64,000 nt of DNA from Methylobacterium indicum. Lineage in GTDB: Bacteria > Pseudomonadota > Alphaproteobacteria > Rhizobiales > Beijerinckiaceae. Below are positions 33,762-42,878 of this stretch, one piece after another. The stretch covers positions 1 to 64,000 of the forward strand of contig NZ_JTHF01000107.1 of assembly GCF_001043895.1 (NCBI RefSeq), given 5' to 3'. The stretch's first letter is position 1. Each line of letters begins with the position of its first letter. Both the position numbers and the translations under genes were made by a program. The notes under the pieces are model-generated. The model did no database searches. It had not been told where the DNA came from and saw nothing but the letters and a program-made list of their open reading frames with translations.

Positions 33762-34649
33762 ATGCTGCCGACCGAGCGCATCTCGTACTCTGCGATCTCC
33801 GAGCGCCCGCCGCTGCGCCTGCCGGGCGGCGCCCGGATGGCGGTGTGGATCATCGTCAACGTCGAGGAGTGGGACCCGAAGGAGACGATGCCCCGCACGG
33901 TGCTGACCCCGCCGGCCGGCGGCGCGCCGATGCCCGACATCCCGAACTGGGCCTGGCACGAATACGGCAACCGGGTCGGGTTCTGGCGCATGCTGGAGGT
34001 CTTCGACCGCCACGCCGTCCCGGCGGCGCTCGCCATCAACGGCAAGGCGATCGCGAGCTACGAGCCGATCGCCCGGGCGGCGAAGGAGCGGGGCTGGGAG
34101 TTCATCGGCCACGGCTACGGCCAGAAGAACATGCAGAAGGTCCCCGACGAGCGCGAGGACATCGCGAAGACCAGGGAGGCGATCCGCGCCTATACCGGCC
34201 GCGACCCCCGCGGTTGGCTCGGGCCCGGGCTGACCGAAACCTGGGAGACCCCGGACCTCCTCGCCGAGCAGGGCTTTGACTACGTCTGCGACTGGGTGCT
34301 CGACGACGAGCCGGTGGTGCTGCGCACCCGCACGACGCCGATCGTCAACATCCCCTACACCCAGGAATGCAACGACGTCGCCATGATGCTGATCCAGCAT
34401 CACAAGGCGAGCGAGTACGCCGACCGCGCCATCGACCAGTTCGACCAGCTCTACGCCGATGCACAGGGATCGGCGCGGGTGATGGCGCTCGTCGTCCATC
34501 CCTACATCATGGGGGCGCCGCACCGGCTGAAGTACTTCGCCAAGGCGGTCGAGCACATCAGGCAGCACGACGACGTCGTGTTCTGGACCGGCGAGCGGAT
34601 CCTCGACTGGTACCGCGGCGAGCGCCCCAACGCGCTGGCGAAGAGCTGA
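33762..34649 (+). CDS. Polysaccharide-deacetylase-fold hydrolase, PuuE/cyclic-imidase type (copy 1)
   Basis: 295 residues, NodB-like fold. The motifs differ from sugar deacetylases: VNVEEW at the first metal motif, EFIGHGYGQKNM at the second, then RGWLGPGLTET and HPYIMGAPHR. This pattern belongs to the PuuE allantoinase / cyclic imide hydrolase branch, which opens cyclic amides. A paralogue of about half identical residues is encoded at 41963 in the same run. No signal peptide, so cytoplasmic. Confidence 0.82.
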   Translation: MLPTERISYSAISERPPLRLPGGARMAVWIIVNVEEWDPKETMPRTVLTPPAGGAPMPDIPNWAWHEYGNRVGFWRMLEVFDRHAVPAALAINGKAIASYEPIARAAKERGWEFIGHGYGQKNMQKVPDEREDIAKTREAIRAYTGRDPRGWLGPGLTETWETPDLLAEQGFDYVCDWVLDDEPVVLRTRTTPIVNIPYTQECNDVAMMLIQHHKASEYADRAIDQFDQLYADAQGSARVMALVVHPYIMGAPHRLKYFAKAVEHIRQHDDVVFWTGERILDWYRGERPNALAKS

Positions 34650-34693
34650 CGCGCTGTGGCGGCGCGCTGCGATCGGCCAAGGACGCTTCCCTG

Positions 34694-35551
34694 ATGGGCA
34701 TCAACCTGTTTCAGATCCTCAACGGCCTGACCTTCGCGGCGCTGCTCTTCATCGTCGCCTCGGGCTTCACGCTGATCTTCGGCCTCCTACGCATCGTGAA
34801 CCTGGCCCACGGCGCGCTCTACCTGTTCGGCGGCCTCGTCGGGTACTCGGCCGCGCAGGCGACCGGCTCGTTCGTGCTCGGCACGCTCGCCGCGATGGCC
34901 TGCGTGGCACTCCTCGGCGTCGCCCTCGACCAGGGGCTCCTGCGCTTCGTGCGCGGGGTCGAGCTGCGCCAGGTGCTCCTCACCCTCGGCATCGCCTTCG
35001 TGCTCAACGACCTCGGCCTCGTGATCTGGGGCGGTGACACCTACACCATGCCGGTGCCGGACGCCTTGCGCGGCGCGGCGCGGATCGGCCCGCTGTTCTA
35101 CCCGAAGTTCCGGCTGTTCGTGCTGGGTCTCGGGATCGTCGTCTTCGCGGCGCTGTGGCTCCTGATCAACCGCACCCGCCTCGGCGCGCTGATCCGCGCC
35201 GGCGTCGACGACCCGGAGATCGTCGAGGCGATGGGCATCAACATCCGTCGGGTCTTCCTCGGCACCTTCGCTCTCGGCGCGGCGCTCGCCGGGCTCGGCG
35301 GCGCGGTCGGCGGGGCGTTCCTGACGCTCTATCCCGGGGCCGACGCGGAGATCCTCGTCTTCTCGCTCGCCGTCGTCATCATCGGCGGGCGCGGCAGCCT
35401 CGTCGGCGCCGGCGTCGGGGCGCTCCTCGTCGGGCTGCTCAACGCGATCGGCCAGGTGCTGTTTCCCGAGCTCGCCTACTTCGTGATCTTCGGGCCGATG
35501 GCCCTGATCCTCGCCTTCCGGCCCCTCGGCCTCTTCGGCAGGACCGCCTGA
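34694..35551 (+). CDS. livH: Branched-chain-amino-acid-type ABC permease 1 (LivH-like)
   Basis: 285 residues, about eight membrane helices: GLTFAALLFIVASGFTLIFG at the N-terminus, then RIVNLAHGALYLFG, the family signature after the first helices. The cytoplasmic coupling loop is AMGINIRRVFLGTFALGAAL. Forms the inner-membrane channel with the LivM-like protein that follows, overlapping it by one base (TGATG). Confidence 0.88.
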   Translation: MGINLFQILNGLTFAALLFIVASGFTLIFGLLRIVNLAHGALYLFGGLVGYSAAQATGSFVLGTLAAMACVALLGVALDQGLLRFVRGVELRQVLLTLGIAFVLNDLGLVIWGGDTYTMPVPDALRGAARIGPLFYPKFRLFVLGLGIVVFAALWLLINRTRLGALIRAGVDDPEIVEAMGINIRRVFLGTFALGAALAGLGGAVGGAFLTLYPGADAEILVFSLAVVIIGGRGSLVGAGVGALLVGLLNAIGQVLFPELAYFVIFGPMALILAFRPLGLFGRTA

Positions 35552-36519
35552 TGACCGCTCCCCTCGCCTCCACCCTGCCACCGCTCGAGCGCAACCTGCC
35601 CCGCGGCCGGACGCTCGGCTGGCTCGCCGCGCTCGCGGTCGCCCTCGTCGGGCTGCCGCTGGTGCTGCCCGGCTACCAGGTCTCGATCGCCGCGCAGATC
35701 CTGATCTTCTCCGTGCTGGCGATGTCGATCGACGTGCTGGCGGGTTTTGCCGGCCGCACGCCGCTCTGCCATGGCGCGATCTTCGGCGCCTCGACCTACG
35801 TGGTGATCTACTGGACGACGACGCTCGGCGGCTCGCTCTGGGCCGGGGCGCTCCTCGGCATCCTGGCGGCGACCGCGCTCGCGGCTTTGTTCGCCCTCCT
35901 GGCGATCCGGACCTCGGGGGTCTACTTCCTGCTGCTGACGCTGGCGCTCGGCATGATCGTCTGGGGCGTCTGCCTGCGCTGGACGAGCGTCACCGGCGGC
36001 GAGAACGGCCTGCGCGGGGCCGGGCGCCCGGCCTTCCTCGCCGACCACGTCTCGTTCTACTACGCGGTGCTGGCGGTGGTGGCGCCGGTCACCTTCGCGA
36101 TCTGGCGCTTCGTGCACTCGCCGTTCGGGATGACCCTGCGCGGGATCCGCGACAGCGAGAGCCGGATGCGCGCCCTCGGCTACAACGTGCCGCTCCACCT
36201 CTTCCTCGCCTTCACGATCTCGGGCGCCTTCGCGGGAGTCGCGGGTGCGCTCTACGCGGTGTTCAACGACTTCGTCAGCCCCTCGACCGTGCAGCTGTCG
36301 CAGTCGGTCGCCGGGCTCCTGATGGCGATCACCGGCGGGATCGGGACGCTGCTCGGCGCCTTCGTGGGCGCGGCCTGCATCATCCTACTCGAGAACGTCG
36401 TCAGCCTGTTCACCGCGCGCTGGCCGACCGTGCTCGGCCTCGCCTTCATCCTCATCATGATCTTCGCCCCCGAGGGCATCGTCGGGCGCGCCCGCCTGGC
36501 GCTGGCCCGGCGCCGCTGA
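35551..36519 (+). CDS. livM: Branched-chain-amino-acid-type ABC permease 2 (LivM-like)
   Basis: 322 residues with about nine membrane helices. The segment NGLRGAGRPAF and the coupling-loop region TLRGIRDSESRMRALGYNV are typical of LivM. Second half of the transmembrane channel; starts within the stop of livH. In these operons the two permeases import amino acids, amides or aromatic acids. Confidence 0.88.
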   Translation: MTAPLASTLPPLERNLPRGRTLGWLAALAVALVGLPLVLPGYQVSIAAQILIFSVLAMSIDVLAGFAGRTPLCHGAIFGASTYVVIYWTTTLGGSLWAGALLGILAATALAALFALLAIRTSGVYFLLLTLALGMIVWGVCLRWTSVTGGENGLRGAGRPAFLADHVSFYYAVLAVVAPVTFAIWRFVHSPFGMTLRGIRDSESRMRALGYNVPLHLFLAFTISGAFAGVAGALYAVFNDFVSPSTVQLSQSVAGLLMAITGGIGTLLGAFVGAACIILLENVVSLFTARWPTVLGLAFILIMIFAPEGIVGRARLALARRR

Positions 36520-36553
36520 CCGTTTCGCCCGGGAATACAAGGACCAGACGACT

Positions 36554-37804
36554 ATGGACCGCAGAAGCTTCCTCAAGGCGACGGCGCTGACGGCGGCCGG
36601 CACGTTCCCGATGCCCGGGCTGGTGCGGGCGCAGGGCGCACCGATCCGCATCGGCCTGCTCGCGCCGCTCACCGGCGTGGTGGCCGCCGGCGGGCGCGAG
36701 ATCGTCGACGGGTTCAGCCTGTTCTGGGACGAGCGCGGCCGGCAGGTCGGCGGCAGCAAGGTCGAGCTGATCGTCGAGGACGATGCCTCCAACCCCGACA
36801 CCGCCCTGCAGAAGGCGCGCCGCCTCGTCGAGCAGTCGAAGGTCGACATGCTGTTCGGCAACCTGCTGGCCAATACCGGGCTCGCAGTGGCGAACTACGT
36901 CAAGACCAACGGCACGCCGTACTTCATCCCGGTCATCGCCGCCGACGACCTCACCCAGCGGGCGCGGATCAGGAACGTCATCCGGGCCGGCGGCTACAGC
37001 GCAAGCCAGTTCTCGCGCCCGCTCGCCGACTGGGCCCTCAAGCAGGGCTACCGCAAGGTCGCGATGATTGCCCAGGACTACGCCTTCGGCCACGAGCAGT
37101 GCGGGGGCTTCGCCCAGACCTTCACCGAGGGCGGCGGCAAGGTCGTGGGCCAGTTCTGGCACCCGCTTAACACCTCCGATTTCAGCCCCTATCTCGGCCA
37201 GGTCGGCAGCCTCGGTGCCGACGTGGTCTTCGCGATGGAGACCGGCGCCGATTCGACCCGGCTGCTGCAGCAATACGCGAGCTTCGGCCTCAAGGAGCAG
37301 CTGCCGCTGCTCGGCGCCCAGAACGCTACCGACCAGTCGGTGATCCGCACCATGGGCCCGGAATGCGAGGGCGTGATCACGGCGGCCCACTTCGCCGAGG
37401 GCGCCGACCTCCCGGCCACACAGGCCTTCGTCAAGACGTATTCGGGCAAGTTCGGCAAGATCCCATCGCTCTACGCCTTCTCGCACTATGTCGGCGCGAT
37501 GTGGGTCGCCAAGGCGATCGAGGCGATCGGCGGCAAGGTCGAAGACCGACCCCTGTTCCTCGACACCGTGCTCAAGACCGACCTACCGGACAGCCCGCTC
37601 GGCAAGCCGGTCCACTTCGACGCCTACGGCAATCCTGTCTACGACGTGTTCATCCGCAAGGTCGTCAAGAACAAGGACGGCAAGTACTGGAACGTTCCGA
37701 TCGCCACCTACCCGCAGGTGTCGCAGTTCTGGCACTACGACCCGGAGACCTTCATGAAGCAGCCGCCGTACTCGCGCGACTTCCAGGGCATCAAGAAGGC
37801 CTGA
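36554..37804 (+). CDS. ABC transporter substrate-binding protein, Tat-exported
   Basis: 416 residues, periplasmic binding protein type I (LivK-like). The N-terminus MDRRSFLKATALTAAG is a twin-arginine signal (RRSFLK), with cleavage probably after VRAQG near residue 27. The mature part begins PIRIGLLAPLTGVVAAGGRE, the usual start of amide/branched-chain binding proteins. It captures the substrate for the LivHM channel. Tat export implies folding before secretion. Confidence 0.9.
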   Translation: MDRRSFLKATALTAAGTFPMPGLVRAQGAPIRIGLLAPLTGVVAAGGREIVDGFSLFWDERGRQVGGSKVELIVEDDASNPDTALQKARRLVEQSKVDMLFGNLLANTGLAVANYVKTNGTPYFIPVIAADDLTQRARIRNVIRAGGYSASQFSRPLADWALKQGYRKVAMIAQDYAFGHEQCGGFAQTFTEGGGKVVGQFWHPLNTSDFSPYLGQVGSLGADVVFAMETGADSTRLLQQYASFGLKEQLPLLGAQNATDQSVIRTMGPECEGVITAAHFAEGADLPATQAFVKTYSGKFGKIPSLYAFSHYVGAMWVAKAIEAIGGKVEDRPLFLDTVLKTDLPDSPLGKPVHFDAYGNPVYDVFIRKVVKNKDGKYWNVPIATYPQVSQFWHYDPETFMKQPPYSRDFQGIKKA

Positions 37805-37807
37805 CGC

Positions 37808-38566
37808 GTGACGGAGCACCTCCTCCGGCTCGACGGCGTCGGCGTCCGCTTCGGCGGGCTCAAGGCGGTCGACGGCGTCTCGCTCGCCGTCCGGCCGGGC
37901 GAGCGGCGCGCCATCATCGGCCCCAACGGCGCCGGCAAGACGACCCTATTCAACGCCATCACGGGGGTCGTGCGGGCGACCTCGGGCAGGGTCACGGTCG
38001 AGGGCCGCGACGTCACGCGGGCCGCCCCGCACCGGCGCGCGGCCTTCGGCATCGGGCGGACCTTCCAGATCACCAACCTGTTCCCGACGCTCACCGTGCA
38101 CCAGAACATGGAGATCGCGCTGCGCGGGCTCTCGGGCCGCAAGTTCTCGTTCTTCGGCTCGGCCGTCCTGTCCGACGAGGAACACGCCGCGGCCGAGCGG
38201 GCGCTCGGCCTCACCCGCCTTTCCGGGCGGTCCCGGGCGCTGGTGCGCGAGCTCTCCTACGGCGAGCAGCGCCAGCTCGAGATGGCGATGGCGCTCGCCA
38301 CCGCCCCCCGCCTCCTGCTCCTCGACGAGCCGGCGGCCGGGCTCTCCCCCGCTGAGCGGGTCATCGTCGCCGACGTGATCCGCTCGCTGCCCGCCACCAT
38401 CACCATCGTGCTGATCGAGCACGACATGGACCTCGTCCTGTCGCTGGTCGACTGGGTCACCTGCCTCAGCAACGGTCGCTTCCTCGCCGAGGGCGCGCCA
38501 GGCGAGATCCGCCAGAACCGCGACGTGCAGGACGTCTACCTCGGACGGGCGCGCCCCCATGCTTGA
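37808..38566 (+). CDS. livG: ABC transporter ATPase (LivG-like)
   Basis: 252 residues from a GTG. Walker A IGPNGAGKTTLFN (about 37-49), the Q-loop region FQITNLFPTLTV, signature ELSYGEQRQLEMAMAL, Walker B RLLLLDEPAAGLSP and switch His in IEHDMDLV. The insert after Walker A is characteristic of LivG. Overlaps livF by 8 bases. Confidence 0.9.
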   Translation: MTEHLLRLDGVGVRFGGLKAVDGVSLAVRPGERRAIIGPNGAGKTTLFNAITGVVRATSGRVTVEGRDVTRAAPHRRAAFGIGRTFQITNLFPTLTVHQNMEIALRGLSGRKFSFFGSAVLSDEEHAAAERALGLTRLSGRSRALVRELSYGEQRQLEMAMALATAPRLLLLDEPAAGLSPAERVIVADVIRSLPATITIVLIEHDMDLVLSLVDWVTCLSNGRFLAEGAPGEIRQNRDVQDVYLGRARPHA

Positions 38567-39263
38567 GATCCGCGATCTGCACAGCTTCTACGGCGACGCC
38601 CACGTGCTGCACGGGGCCTCGCTCGATGTCCGCCCGCGCGAGGTCGTGGCGCTACTCGGCCGCAACGGCATGGGCAAGACGAGCCTGATCCGCTCGGTGA
38701 TGGGCCTGTCCACGCCACAGGTACGCGGCGGCAGCGTCGCCTGGAAGGGTGAGGCGATCACCGGGCTCAGGGCGCACGAGGTCGCTGAGCGAAAGATCGC
38801 CCTCGTGCCGCAGGGGCGCCGGCTCTTCCCCTCGCTCACCGTGACCGAGCACCTGACGATGCTGAAGCCTGCGCGCAATGCTGCGAGCTGGACGGTCGAA
38901 CGCGTCTTTTCGCTGTTCCCGCGCCTAGCCGAGCGGCGCAACAACCGCGGCAACCAACTCTCGGGTGGCGAGCGCGGCATGCTGGCGGTGGGCCGCGCCC
39001 TGATGCTCGATCCAGAACTGATCCTGATGGATGAGCCCTCTGAGGGCCTCGCCCCCGTGATGGTGCAGCATCTCGAGGGCGTCATCGCCGGGCTCAAGGC
39101 GGAGGGGCTCGGCATCCTGCTCGTCGAGCAGAACCTCTACTCCGCCCTCGCGGTCGCCGACCGCGTCTACGTGCTCGAGACCGGCCGCGTCGTGTTTGAG
39201 GCGGACGCTGCCGCGGTCGCCGCCGATCCCGACCGGCTGACCCGCTACCTCGGCGTCCACTGA
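38559..39263 (+). CDS. livF: ABC transporter ATPase (LivF-like)
   Basis: 234 residues: Walker A LGRNGMGKTSLIRSVMG, a YAGY-less Q-loop VPQGRRLFPSLTV, signature NQLSGGERGMLAVGRAL, Walker B ELILMDEPSEGLAP and switch His replaced by Gln in LLVEQNLYSAL, which is usual for LivF. Second nucleotide-binding subunit, completing a five-part importer. Confidence 0.9.
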   Translation: MLEIRDLHSFYGDAHVLHGASLDVRPREVVALLGRNGMGKTSLIRSVMGLSTPQVRGGSVAWKGEAITGLRAHEVAERKIALVPQGRRLFPSLTVTEHLTMLKPARNAASWTVERVFSLFPRLAERRNNRGNQLSGGERGMLAVGRALMLDPELILMDEPSEGLAPVMVQHLEGVIAGLKAEGLGILLVEQNLYSALAVADRVYVLETGRVVFEADAAAVAADPDRLTRYLGVH

Positions 39264-39301
39264 CGCGCGCCGAGGAACCGACGTATCCAGGACACGGATC
39301 G

Positions 39302-40804
39302 ATGACGACAGCCGCAGGCCCGCTCGGCCTCTACATCGACGGGCGCTACCAGCCCGCCTCGACCGGCCGCACCATCGCGGTCGAGAACCCAAAGGACCGC
39401 ACGATCTGCGCCGAGGTCGCCGAGGGCGACGCGTCCGACATCGAGACCGCCCTCGACGCCGCGGAGCGCGCCGCCCCGCGCTGGGGCGGCCTGACCGGTG
39501 CCGAGCGCGGCGACATCATGCACCGGGCCGCCCACCTCCTCGCCGAGCGGCTGCCGGAGCTCGTGCGGATCGAGGTCGACCAGATCGGCCGGCCGCGGCG
39601 CGAGATGGCGGCGCAGCTCGCCCGCCTGCCGGAGTGGTTCCGCTACTTCGGCGCCGTGGCGCGCACCCACGAGGACACGGTGCCGCCCTTCGGCGGCAGC
39701 TTCCTAAACTACACCCGCCGCGTGCCCCTCGGCGTGGTCGGCCACGTCACGCCCTGGAACCACCCGCTGCTGATCCTGACCAAGAAGGTCGCCCCCGCGA
39801 TGGCGGCGGGCAACGCCATGGTGGTCAAGCCGAGCGAGCTCGCCCCGGTGACGCCGCTCCTGCTGGGCGAGATCCTCAAGCAGGCCGGCGTGCCGGACGG
39901 CGTCTACAACGTGGTGCCGGGCTACGGCGCCACCGCCGGCCTCGCGCTCGCCTCGAGCCCGCGCATCGCCAAGATCGACCTGACCGGCGGCACCGAGACC
40001 GGCAAGGCGGTGGCGGGCATCGCCGGGCGCAACCTCACCCGCGTCGCCGCCGAGCTCGGCGGTAAGGCCTCGGTGATCGTGTTCCCCGACGTGACACTCG
40101 ACCGCTGCGTCGCCGCGACCCTGTTCGCCTCGTTCATCGCCACCGGCCAGACCTGCGTGCAGGGCGCGCGCCTCCTCGTCCACCGCTCGGTGCACGACGC
40201 CGTCGTCGACGCCCTCGTCGCACGCACCCGCGCGATCCGCATCGGCGATCCGCAGGACCCCGCGACACAGATGGGGCCGCTCGTCTCCGACAAGCAGCGG
40301 GCCCTCGTCGAGCGCTACGTCAGGATCGGGATCGAGGAAGGCGCGACCCTCGCCGCCGGCGGCCGTCGGCCGGAAGGCGCGGCGTTCGAGGCCGGGTACT
40401 ACCACGAGCCCACGGTGTTCACGAACGTCACCAACGGGATGCGGATCGCCCAGGAGGAGATCTTCGGGCCGGTGGTCTGCGTCATCCCCTTCGACACCGA
40501 GGAGGAAGCGGTGGCGCTCGCCAACGGCACCGAGTTCGGCCTCGCCACATCGATCTGGACCCACGACCTCGCCCGCGCCCACCGGGTCGCGCACCGGCTC
40601 CAGAGCGGCATCACCTGGATCAACGACCACCACCGCATCGACCCGTCCTCGCCCTGGGGCGGATTCAAGATGAGCGGTCTCGGGCGCGAGAACGGCCTCA
40701 TCGCCTACGAGGAGTACACGCAAATCCAGAACATCATCGTCAACCTCTCGGACGAACCCTTTGACTGGTACGCCGAGGACGGGCGCGATAAGCGCTACAG
40801 TTGA
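39302..40804 (+). CDS. NAD(P)-dependent aldehyde dehydrogenase
   Basis: 500 residues, full-length ALDH. Visible are VTPWNHPLLILTKKVAPAMA, LTGGTETGKAVAGIA, the general-base Glu in AAELGGKASVIVF, catalytic C285 in ATGQTCVQGARL, and EEIFGPVVCVIPF. Closest in style to betaine-aldehyde and hydroxymuconic-semialdehyde dehydrogenases. It follows livF by 38 bases and precedes an ACMSD-type amidohydrolase, a pairing also seen in 2-aminomuconate pathways. Confidence 0.86.
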   Translation: MTTAAGPLGLYIDGRYQPASTGRTIAVENPKDRTICAEVAEGDASDIETALDAAERAAPRWGGLTGAERGDIMHRAAHLLAERLPELVRIEVDQIGRPRREMAAQLARLPEWFRYFGAVARTHEDTVPPFGGSFLNYTRRVPLGVVGHVTPWNHPLLILTKKVAPAMAAGNAMVVKPSELAPVTPLLLGEILKQAGVPDGVYNVVPGYGATAGLALASSPRIAKIDLTGGTETGKAVAGIAGRNLTRVAAELGGKASVIVFPDVTLDRCVAATLFASFIATGQTCVQGARLLVHRSVHDAVVDALVARTRAIRIGDPQDPATQMGPLVSDKQRALVERYVRIGIEEGATLAAGGRRPEGAAFEAGYYHEPTVFTNVTNGMRIAQEEIFGPVVCVIPFDTEEEAVALANGTEFGLATSIWTHDLARAHRVAHRLQSGITWINDHHRIDPSSPWGGFKMSGLGRENGLIAYEEYTQIQNIIVNLSDEPFDWYAEDGRDKRYS

Positions 40805-40821
40805 GCCGGGAAGAGCGTCCG

Positions 40822-41814
40822 ATGAAGATCGACATCCACAGCCACGTCATCCCGCCCCGCATCGTCGCGGCGATCGCCGCCGACCCGCAGCGGTTCCGCG
40901 CCCGTGTCGAGGGAGCGGGCGACGCCCGCAAGGTCGTGCACGACCAGGGCTACGTCTATCCCCTCTTCCCCGAGTTCCATCGCACGGACGCCAAGCTCGA
41001 ATCGATGGACCGCAAGGGCATCGACGTCTCGGTGATCTCGCCGGCACCGCCGATGTTCTACTACTGGGCCGATGCCGACCTCGCCTTGCAGGTGGCCGGC
41101 CTCGTCAACGACGGCATCGCCGAGATGGTGTCGGAGAGCCCCGACCGCCTGCGCGGCATGGCGAGCGTGCCGATGCAGCACCCCGACGCGGCGGTGGCCG
41201 AACTCGAGCGCGTGGTCCGGGACCACGGGTTCAAGGCGGTCGAGATCGGCACCTCGATCGAGGGCGCTCAGCTGGCGGAGGAGCGCTTCCGCCCGCTCCT
41301 GCGCCGGGCCGCCGAGCTCAAGGCCTTCGTCTTCGCTCATCCCTACTATGTCGGCGCCAAGGCGGGACTCCAGGATTACTATCTCACGAACCTGATCGGG
41401 AACCCGCTCGACACCACCGTGATGCTGGCGAACCTGATGTTCTCCGGCGCCCTCGACGACTTGCCCGAGCTGAAGCTCGTTCTCGCCCATGGCGGCGGCT
41501 TCACGCCCTACCAGATCGGCCGCCTTGTTCACGGCCACAAGGTTCGAAGCGAGACCCGCGCCCGCTCCGGCTCCTCGCCGAAGGATCTTCTGCGGCAGGT
41601 CTACTTCGACAGCCTGGTCTTCGACCCGCAAGCCCTGCGCTACCTCATCGACCTCGTCGGGGCCGACCACGTCTGCATCGGCACCGATGCGCCCTTCGAC
41701 ATGGCGGATACCGATCCCGCCGGCACGATCGAGGCCGTACCGGGGATCACGCCGGAGGAGCGCGACTGCCTGTGCTGCCGCACCGCCCTGACGCTCCTGT
41801 GCGAAAGCTGCTGA
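40822..41814 (+). CDS. Amidohydrolase_2 family protein (ACMSD / gamma-resorcylate decarboxylase type)
   Basis: 330 residues, metal-dependent TIM barrel. Metal ligands: HSH in IDIHSHVIPP (residues 5-7), a His in FVFAHPYYVGAK, a further His in LVLAHGGGFTPYQIGR, and the Asp of CIGTDAPFDMADTDP. In this branch the enzymes decarboxylate (ACMSD, gamma-resorcylate decarboxylase) or hydrolyse/hydrate oxo-acids. Repeat copy B follows 36 bases after the stop. Confidence 0.83.
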   Translation: MKIDIHSHVIPPRIVAAIAADPQRFRARVEGAGDARKVVHDQGYVYPLFPEFHRTDAKLESMDRKGIDVSVISPAPPMFYYWADADLALQVAGLVNDGIAEMVSESPDRLRGMASVPMQHPDAAVAELERVVRDHGFKAVEIGTSIEGAQLAEERFRPLLRRAAELKAFVFAHPYYVGAKAGLQDYYLTNLIGNPLDTTVMLANLMFSGALDDLPELKLVLAHGGGFTPYQIGRLVHGHKVRSETRARSGSSPKDLLRQVYFDSLVFDPQALRYLIDLVGADHVCIGTDAPFDMADTDPAGTIEAVPGITPEERDCLCCRTALTLLCESC

Positions 41815-41850
41815 GGCGGGCGGGCCGTCAGGCGCTCCTTTTCCGGACGA

Positions 41851-41945
41851 CTAAGCAGAGTTGCATGGCGCAACTCTGCTTAGTTTCTTATTTTTGCATC
41901 ATTTTCGTCGCCGAACCGGGGACCACTTCGGCGAATGATGCTTAG
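41851..41945. repeat. Two-hairpin intergenic element, copy B (95 bp)
   Basis: Hairpin 1 is CTAAGCAGAGTTGC (41851-41864), ATGGC, GCAACTCTGCTTAG (41870-41883): a perfect 14-bp stem followed by TTTCTTATTTTT, a textbook intrinsic-terminator shape. Hairpin 2 (41896-41941) has GCATCAT/ATGATGC outer arms and CGCCGAA/TTCGGCG inner arms. Ends CTAAGC...GCTTAG. It lies between the amidohydrolase and the second imidase-type gene and is nearly identical to copy C in reverse. Confidence 0.9.
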
Positions 41946-41962
41946 AAGCGGAAGGATACGAC

Positions 41963-42877
41963 ATGAGCGACGCGATCGGCGCCGGCATCCGCCGCCGCCT
42001 CGACTACGTACCGATCCACCGGCGCCCGCCCCTGGCGCTGCCGGGGGGCGCACGAATCGCTGTCTGGACCATCGTCAACGTCGAGAACTGGATGCCGACC
42101 GGCGCGATGCCGCGCGCGGTGCTGCCGCCGCCGATGGGCCAGCCGCTCCTACCCGACGTGCCGAACTGGGCCTGGCACGAATACGGGATGCGGGTCGGGT
42201 TTTGGCGCTTCCTCGAGACCCTGTCGTCCCGCGGCCTGAAGGCCAGCTTCGCGGTAAACGGCACCGCCTGCACGATCTACCGCGAGGCCTGCGAGGCGGC
42301 GCGCGACGCCGGTTGGGACTTCATGGGCCACGGCTTCGTGCAGCGCCCGATGCACAAGGTCGATGACCAGAAAGCTGCGATCCGCGACACGATCGAGGCG
42401 ATCCGGGCGCTCACGGGCCGGGCGCCGCGGGGCTGGGAGAGTCCGGGCCTGACCGAGACCGACGAGACCCTCGACCTGCTCGCCGAGGCCGGCATCGAGT
42501 ACGTCGCCGACTGGGTGCTCGACGACCAGCCGGTGCCTCTGCGCACCCGCGCCGGCGCGATCGTTTCGGTGCCCTATACGGTCGAGATCAACGACGTCGT
42601 CATCTCGGCGGTGCAGCAGCAGCCCTCCGACGAGATCCTGCGCCGCGGCCGCGACCAGTTCGACCGCCTCTACCTCGAAGGCGCGACGGCCCCCCGGGTG
42701 ATGGCGATCTCGATCCACCCCTACCTGACCGGCGTGCCGCACCGGATCAAGTTTCTCGAACAGCTCTACGACTACATCCTCGGCCACGAGGGCGTAGTGA
42801 CCTGGACCGGTGCGGAGATCCTCGACTGGTACCGCGGGCAGACCGCGCCCAGCCGCCCGCCCGCGACGGAGCCCTGA
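41963..42877 (+). CDS. Polysaccharide-deacetylase-fold hydrolase, PuuE/cyclic-imidase type (copy 2)
   Basis: 304 residues, paralogue of the protein at 33762: shared PGGAR.AVW.IVNVE, PNWAWHEYG, GHG, RGW..PGLTET, DWVLDD.PV.LRTR and HPY..G.PHR. First metal-motif residues are VNVENW here against VNVEEW in copy 1, and the second is DFMGHGFVQRPM. The differences suggest two related cyclic substrates or successive ring openings. It follows repeat copy B by 17 bases. Confidence 0.82.
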   Translation: MSDAIGAGIRRRLDYVPIHRRPPLALPGGARIAVWTIVNVENWMPTGAMPRAVLPPPMGQPLLPDVPNWAWHEYGMRVGFWRFLETLSSRGLKASFAVNGTACTIYREACEAARDAGWDFMGHGFVQRPMHKVDDQKAAIRDTIEAIRALTGRAPRGWESPGLTETDETLDLLAEAGIEYVADWVLDDQPVPLRTRAGAIVSVPYTVEINDVVISAVQQQPSDEILRRGRDQFDRLYLEGATAPRVMAISIHPYLTGVPHRIKFLEQLYDYILGHEGVVTWTGAEILDWYRGQTAPSRPPATEP

Positions 42878-42878
42878 C

